In this document: positions 6,724 to 10,860 of the stretch, piece by piece | Position numbering within the stretch: position 1 is the first letter of the stretch | Layout of the letters: each line of letters begins with the position of its first letter | Source: Pseudomonadota bacterium | Lineage (GTDB): Bacteria; Pseudomonadota; Gammaproteobacteria; Steroidobacterales; Steroidobacteraceae | Direction of reading: 5' to 3' | Length of the DNA: 10,860 nt | Assembly (NCBI GenBank): GCA_023433465.1 | Contig: JAEZCR010000057.1 | Coordinates: forward strand, 1 to 10,860 | Position numbers and translations under genes: made by a program | Notes under the pieces: model-generated | What the model was told of the DNA's origin: nothing | What the model saw: the letters and a program-made list of their open reading frames with translations, nothing else | Database searches by the model: none

Positions 6724-7941
6724 ATGGCCATTGAAATCAAGGTTCCCCAACTACCCGAGTCGGTCGCCGACGCCACGCTCGTGACCTGGCACAAGCAGGT
6801 CGGACAGGCGGTGACGCGCGACGAAAACCTCGCGGATCTCGAGACCGACAAGGTCGTGCTCGAGGTGCCCGCGCCGGTCACGGGAGTGATCAAGGAACTG
6901 CGCATCACCGCCGGCACCACCGTGACCAGCGGCCAGGTGCTTGCAATCCTCGAAGAGGGCGCCGCCGCCTCGGCTCCGGTGCCGGCGCCGGCCAAGCCCG
7001 CTGCGGCCGCTCCGGCCGCTTCGAAGCCGACCGCGCCAGCCGCGCCCGCCAAGGGCGAGCATGGCGACAAACTCGCGCCGTCCGTGCGCCGCATGGTCGA
7101 GGAGAAGCAGCTCGATCCGGCGAAGATTCCGGCGACGGGCAAGGACGGTCGCATCACGAAGGGTGATGTCGTCGAGTATCTGGATAAACCGGCCAAGGCG
7201 GACAAGCCCACGCCCGCCACTCCCACCGCCGGCGCCGCCGGCCGCCAGGATCAGCGCGTGCCGATGACGCGCCTGCGCGCACGCATCGCCGAGCGTCTGC
7301 TCGAAGCGCAGCAGACGCAGGCGCAGCTCACGACGTTCAACGAGATCGACCTCAAGGCGGTCATGGATCTGCGCGCCAGGTACAAGGACGCGTTCGAGAA
7401 GAAACACGGCGTGAAGCTCGGCTTCATGTCGTTCTTCATCAAGGCCGCGGTCGAGGCGCTCAAGAAATTCCCGGTGGTCAACGCCTCGGTCGAAGGCAAC
7501 GACATCGTCTATCACGAGTACTACGACATCGGCGTCGCGGTTTCGACCGAGAAGGGCCTCATGGTTCCTGTATTACGCGACGTAGACCTGCAGAGCTACG
7601 CCGACATCGAGAAGAACATCGGTTCGTTCGCGGTGAAGGCGCGTGAAGGCAAGATCACGCTCGACGATCTCACCGGCGGCACGTTCTCGATCACCAACGG
7701 CGGCACGTTCGGCTCGCTGCTGTCCACTCCGATCGTCAACATGCCGCAGAGCGCGATTCTCGGCATGCATGCCACGAAGGAGCGCCCGGTCGTCGTGAAC
7801 GGCCAGATCGAGATCCGCCCGATGATGTACGTGGCGCTCAGCTACGACCATCGCATCATCGACGGCCGCGAAGCGGTGCAATTCCTCGTGACCATCAAGG
7901 ATGCGCTGGAAGATCCGGCGCGCCTGCTGTTGAGCGTTTGA
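6724..7941 (+). CDS. sucB: 2-oxoglutarate dehydrogenase E2, dihydrolipoyl succinyltransferase
   Basis: A 405-residue E2 core that moves the succinyl group from its lipoyl arm to CoA, giving succinyl-CoA. Domains in order: one lipoyl domain (1 to about 77) with lipoylated Lys43 in DLETDKVVLEVPAP; an Ala/Pro linker (about 80-113); a peripheral subunit-binding domain (about 117-153, LAPSVRRMVEEKQLDPAKIP and GKDGRITKGDVVEYL); a second linker; then the acyltransferase domain (about 178-405). The active site DHRIIDGREAV has catalytic His376 and Asp380. FNEIDLKAVMDLR and KLGFMSFFIKAAVEALK are typical of succinyltransferases rather than acetyltransferases. The ATG is six bases after AAGGA (6713-6717), which starts in the sucA stop codon; the sucA-sucB gap is 10 bases. 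Length matches E. coli SucB (405). Confidence 0.98.
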   Translation: MAIEIKVPQLPESVADATLVTWHKQVGQAVTRDENLADLETDKVVLEVPAPVTGVIKELRITAGTTVTSGQVLAILEEGAAASAPVPAPAKPAAAAPAASKPTAPAAPAKGEHGDKLAPSVRRMVEEKQLDPAKIPATGKDGRITKGDVVEYLDKPAKADKPTPATPTAGAAGRQDQRVPMTRLRARIAERLLEAQQTQAQLTTFNEIDLKAVMDLRARYKDAFEKKHGVKLGFMSFFIKAAVEALKKFPVVNASVEGNDIVYHEYYDIGVAVSTEKGLMVPVLRDVDLQSYADIEKNIGSFAVKAREGKITLDDLTGGTFSITNGGTFGSLLSTPIVNMPQSAILGMHATKERPVVVNGQIEIRPMMYVALSYDHRIIDGREAVQFLVTIKDALEDPARLLLSV

Positions 7942-7945
7942 GGGG
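7941..7945 (+). promoter_or_regulatory. Shine-Dalgarno supporting the TTG start of lpdA
   Basis: AGGGG begins on the last base of the sucB stop codon and lies seven bases before TTG at 7953. The protein from this TTG starts at the expected place before the FAD-binding motif, so the non-AUG start is credible. Confidence 0.65.
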
Positions 7946-7952
7946 ATAAGAC

Positions 7953-9380
7953 TTGGCTAACGAATACGACGTCATCGTCATCGGCGGCGGCCCGGCGGGT
8001 TATCCCGCGGCCATTCGTGCGGCGCAGAACAAGCTGAAAGTCGCCTGCATCGACGAGTGGAAGAACAAGGACGGCTCGGCCGTGTTCGGCGGCACCTGCA
8101 CGAACGCGGGTTGCATTCCATCCAAGGCGCTGCTCGAATCCTCCGAGCTCTTCGTGAAGACGAAGGACGAGCTCGGCGTACACGGCATCAAGGTGGGCAG
8201 CGTCGACTTCGACGTCACCCAGATGCAGAAGCGCAAGACGGGCATCGTGAAGGCCAGCACCAACGGCATCGCCATGCTGCTCAAGAGCGCCGGGGTCACC
8301 GCGCTGCAGGGCCACGGCAAACTACTCGCCGGGCGCAAGGTGGAGTTCACCGCGCACGACGGCAAGAAGGAAACGCTGAGCGCGAAGCACATCGTGCTCG
8401 CTTCGGGCTCGATTCCGACCGAACTTCCGAGCATGAAGTTCGACGGCAAGAACATCATCGACAACTGGGGTGCGCTCGATCTGACGAGCGTGCCGAAGAA
8501 ACTCGCCGTCGTCGGCGCGGGCGTCATCGGCCTCGAGCTCGGCAGCGTGTGGCGCCGGCTGGGATCCGAAGTCATCGTCCTCGAAGCGCTCGACACCTTC
8601 CTCGCGGTCGCCGACCAGGGCCTCGCGAAGGAAGCCGCGCGACACTTCAAGAAGCAGGGCCTGGACATCAAGCTCGGCGCGAAAGTCTCGGGCGCGAAGT
8701 CGACCGCGACCGGCGTCGAAGTCAGCTATTCCGATGCCTCGGGTAGTCAGACCATCGACGTCGACAAGCTCATCGTCTGCGTCGGCCGCCGGCCGTACAC
8801 GAAGGAACTGCTCGCGGACGGCACGGGCGTGCAGCTCGACGAACGCGGCTTCATCAAGGTCGACGATCACTGCAAGACCACCGCCGAGAACGTCTGGGCC
8901 GTAGGCGACTGCGTGCGCGGCCCGATGCTCGCGCACAAGGCCAAGGACGAGGGCGTCATGGTCGGCGACCTGATCGCCGGCAAGTACGGCCACATGAACT
9001 ACGATGTGATTCCGTCGGTGATCTACACACACCCCGAGATCGCATGGGTCGGCCAGACCGAGGAGCAGGTGCGCGCCAGCGGTCGGGCCTACAAGGTCGG
9101 CCAGTTTCCGTTCGCGGCCAGCGGTCGTGCGCGAGCCATGGAATCGACGGCTGGATTCGTGAAGCTGATCGCGGCGCAGGACGACGACGAGATCCTGGGT
9201 GTACACATCATCGGACCGCTTGCAGGCGAACTGATCGCCGAGGCGGTGCTCGCGATGGAGTACTCGGCGAGCAGCGAGGACCTGCAGCGCACCATCCACG
9301 CTCACCCAACGCTGTCCGAAGCGCTGCACGAAGCCGCGCTCGCCGCCGACAAGCGCGCGATCGACAACATCAACAAGTAG
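7953..9380 (+). CDS. lpdA: Dihydrolipoyl dehydrogenase (E3)
   Basis: A 475-residue FAD flavoprotein that reoxidises the dihydrolipoyl arm of SucB and reduces NAD+. Motifs in order: FAD-binding VIVIGGGPAGYPAAIRAAQ (residues 7-25); redox disulfide in GGTCTNAGCIPSKALLESSE (Cys49, Cys54); NAD-binding VVGAGVIGLELGSVW; second FAD motif VWAVGDCVRGPMLAHKAKDEG; and the dimer-interface active site HAHPTLSEALHE (His451, Glu456), which completes the partner subunit's centre. The segment DEWKNKDGSAVFGGTC, longer than in the E. coli enzyme, is usual for Lpd encoded beside sucAB in beta- and gammaproteobacteria. Start is TTG at 7953, 11 bases after sucB, with AGGGG in front. Last gene of the operon. The same enzyme can also serve pyruvate dehydrogenase or glycine cleavage, but its position points to the 2-oxoglutarate complex. 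Confidence 0.98.
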   Translation: MANEYDVIVIGGGPAGYPAAIRAAQNKLKVACIDEWKNKDGSAVFGGTCTNAGCIPSKALLESSELFVKTKDELGVHGIKVGSVDFDVTQMQKRKTGIVKASTNGIAMLLKSAGVTALQGHGKLLAGRKVEFTAHDGKKETLSAKHIVLASGSIPTELPSMKFDGKNIIDNWGALDLTSVPKKLAVVGAGVIGLELGSVWRRLGSEVIVLEALDTFLAVADQGLAKEAARHFKKQGLDIKLGAKVSGAKSTATGVEVSYSDASGSQTIDVDKLIVCVGRRPYTKELLADGTGVQLDERGFIKVDDHCKTTAENVWAVGDCVRGPMLAHKAKDEGVMVGDLIAGKYGHMNYDVIPSVIYTHPEIAWVGQTEEQVRASGRAYKVGQFPFAASGRARAMESTAGFVKLIAAQDDDEILGVHIIGPLAGELIAEAVLAMEYSASSEDLQRTIHAHPTLSEALHEAALAADKRAIDNINK

Positions 9381-9424
9381 TCCGTTGGTAGCGGGTGAGA
9401 AACCGCTGAGCTAGACCGACCAGG
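9381..9424. other. Convergent gap with a weak hairpin
   Basis: The 44-base gap between lpdA and the convergent TonB-like gene holds a 5-bp stem, AGCGG (9390-9394) with CCGCT (9403-9407), and an 8-base loop. No T-run follows on either strand, so it is at best a weak or Rho-assisted terminator. A second small palindrome, CCAGG-TTA-CCTGG (9420-9432), is centred on the stop codon of the minus-strand gene. Confidence 0.3.
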
Positions 9425-10860
9425 TTACCTGGCCGCTTCGAAGACCAGTCGCGCCTGGCCCTTGGAGACCACGGCGACGCCGTTCTCCTTGCGCGGTTCG
9501 TAGACCCACTTGCGCACGGCATCGCGCACGGCGTCGTCGAACACCCCGCGCGGATCGGATTCCACGACTTCGATGTCGGATACCTTGCCGTTCAGGCCGA
9601 TCTCGAATTGCACGACGACCTGGCCCCTTGCCCTGGGCGGCGTGTTGGCCGGCGCAACCGGCGCCACCCGCTTGACTAGTTTGGCCGGCACCACGTCCGT
9701 CGCGGCGGGCACCGCCTTGGCCGGGGCCGGCGCGCTGGGCAACGGCGTCACGACCGCGGAACCCGCTGGTCCATTTTCGGACGGAGTGGATGACTGGGTG
9801 ATGGCCTGCGCCGGAGCCGTCGAAGTCGCGGGCGCGATCGCCGGTGTGCGCATGACTCCCGAATCGGAAGCTTCCACGGTGCGGCCCGGGAAGGAATTGT
9901 CCGCGGGGCGCATCGTCGTCGTCGGCGGGGCATTGATCGGCGCATCGAGCGGCAGCGTGGCGCGCGGCGCTTCACCGATCGGCGCGCCGTAGACGCGCTG
10001 CGACGTGTTGGCGGCCGTGCGCGTATCCCGCGAGTCATCGCGGCGCGGAGTGGTGCGCTCCGCCGGCCGGGGAGTCACGCGCTCTTCGCGCCGCGGAGCC
10101 GGACGCTCCGTCTGCGCGACGGCCGGCGCGTTCTTCTGCGCCTCGAGTTTCGCGAGCTCGACGGCCCGTTCGATCGAGGCTTGCAGGAACGCGCGGCGCG
10201 GATGCTCGGGCGATTTCGCGACCAGTTCGGCCAGAGATGCGCGCGCCGTGTCGAAATCGTTCTTCATGATCGCGCTTTCGATGTCGACCTCGATGCGCGT
10301 CAGGCTGTCGGTCCCCTTCTGCTGCTCGGCCATCCGTTCCACTTCCTGGGCGATCGCGCGCTCGCGCGCACGCGCCTCGGGGTCGTAGAACTTCTCGATC
10401 AGGAAAACGAGCGACGCGGCGACCGCGATGGCGATGCCGCCCGCGGCGAACAGGCGCGTGCGCTTGCGGCGCGCGGCCTCGTCGACCACCTTCTGCTGGA
10501 CGCCGAGCCTGGCCTGCGCGGCGATCTCGGCGAAGTCGTCCTCGACCGGCGCGACTTCCGGGGTCCATCCCAGGTCGCGGAGCGGCTCGGCCGGGGGAGG
10601 CGAAAGCGGCATCGGCGGAATGGGATTCATGGGCGGCGCGGGCGCGCGCATGCGCCCGGTGTCCGAGGTCGTGCGCGGCGGCAGCGGCGCGCGCATGCGG
10701 CCGGTATCGGATGTGGTCTGTGGCGGCACGGGCATGCGCATGCGCCCGGTATCGGACGTGGTCTGCGGCGGCACTGGCAGGCGCATGCGGCCGGTATCGG
10801 ACGTCGTGCGGGGCGGTGGTGGCGCGGCGCGCGGTGGAGCCGGCGCGCGTGGCGGCGGTT
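9425..10860 (-). CDS. TonB-family protein with Pro-rich repeats and a central membrane segment, N-terminus outside window
   Basis: Partial at the right edge: the frame stays open to base 10860, so the ATG at 10786 is probably internal to a longer protein. Visible parts in order: a proline-rich region with four 15-residue repeats ending TTSDTGRM; a Pro/Met-rich stretch and an acidic segment (VEDDFAEIAAQARLG); basic RRKRTR then one membrane segment (10394-10456, LFAAGGIAIAVAASLVFLI); a helical, TPR-like stretch (IESAIMKNDFDTARASLAEL, then LVAKSPEHPRRAFLQASIER); a long Pro/Ala/Thr/Arg linker suited to spanning the periplasm; and a C-terminal TonB domain (about the last 87 residues: GQVVVQFEIGLNGKVSDIEV, AVRKWVYEPRKENG). 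TonB carries proton-motive energy from ExbB/ExbD to outer-membrane receptors. Ordinary TonB has its membrane helix at the N-terminus; here at least 135 residues precede it and are probably cytoplasmic. It could serve receptors such as the one at 1276, which is inference. Confidence 0.85.
   Translation of the reverse strand, partial: PPPRAPAPPRAAPPPPRTTSDTGRMRLPVPPQTTSDTGRMRMPVPPQTTSDTGRMRAPLPPRTTSDTGRMRAPAPPMNPIPPMPLSPPPAEPLRDLGWTPEVAPVEDDFAEIAAQARLGVQQKVVDEAARRKRTRLFAAGGIAIAVAASLVFLIEKFYDPEARARERAIAQEVERMAEQQKGTDSLTRIEVDIESAIMKNDFDTARASLAELVAKSPEHPRRAFLQASIERAVELAKLEAQKNAPAVAQTERPAPRREERVTPRPAERTTPRRDDSRDTRTAANTSQRVYGAPIGEAPRATLPLDAPINAPPTTTMRPADNSFPGRTVEASDSGVMRTPAIAPATSTAPAQAITQSSTPSENGPAGSAVVTPLPSAPAPAKAVPAATDVVPAKLVKRVAPVAPANTPPRARGQVVVQFEIGLNGKVSDIEVVESDPRGVFDDAVRDAVRKWVYEPRKENGVAVVSKGQARLVFEAAR
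10649..10828 (-). repeat. 45-bp in-frame tandem repeat, four copies
   Basis: Four consecutive 45-base units inside the TonB-like gene: 10784-10828, 10739-10783, 10694-10738 and 10649-10693. Each encodes 15 residues of the form RxPxPP[QR]TTSDTGRM; the first has A in place of the leading R. The TTSDTGRM half is invariant in protein but differs at third codon positions, so the peptide seems to be under selection and the copies are not a very recent duplication. A decayed copy (RAPAPP then MNPIPP) follows at the low-coordinate end, and Pro/Arg-rich sequence runs on to the edge, so more copies may lie outside. Confidence 0.9.

Noticed and set aside
3768..7226. Long minus-strand open frames (3768-5270, 5397-7226) and a plus-strand frame at 4364-6259
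   Set aside because: They are out-of-frame shadows of sucA and sucB, with low-complexity Arg-rich products and no recognisable domain.
10649..10828. 45-bp repeats as a CRISPR array
   Set aside because: The units are directly adjacent without spacers and stay in frame within a coding gene; they are protein repeats.

Overview
The window is GC-rich chromosomal DNA from a proteobacterium, most likely a gammaproteobacterium of the Steroidobacter/Nevskia/Xanthomonadales kind. That guess rests on the outer-membrane (TonB) genes, the proteobacterial form of SucA and the sucA-sucB-lpdA order; it was not tested by a search. There is no CRISPR array, tRNA, rRNA or insertion sequence that I can see.

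Region 1 (1-3174) looks like an envelope signalling module. A divergent minus-strand gene, cut by the left edge, encodes a membrane sensor with one N-terminal membrane segment and a CHASE8-type periplasmic domain, as in YfiN. Facing it across only 82 bp is a plus-strand pair: a secreted YfiR-like (DUF4154) periplasmic protein, then a TonB-dependent outer-membrane receptor. The pair overlaps by four bases (ATGTGA), so translation is probably coupled. By analogy with YfiR/YfiN, a signal could run from receptor to periplasmic protein to inner-membrane sensor, but this is inference.

Region 2 (3175-3809) holds a small DUF5658-like membrane protein between two short intergenic stretches.

Region 3 (3810-9380) is a complete 2-oxoglutarate dehydrogenase operon: sucA (E1), sucB (E2) and lpdA (E3), with gaps of 10 and 11 bases. 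The expected catalytic motifs are visible in all three. Together they convert 2-oxoglutarate to succinyl-CoA in the TCA cycle.

Region 4 (9425-10860) is a convergent minus-strand gene, cut by the right edge, for an unusual TonB-family protein. It has a C-terminal TonB domain, but its membrane segment lies in the middle, preceded by a proline-rich region with 15-residue tandem repeats.

The suc operon is ordinary. The parts most worth a second look are the receptor/YfiR/CHASE8 arrangement and the repeat-bearing TonB-like protein. Four genes appear to use TTG or GTG starts, which automatic annotation could misplace.
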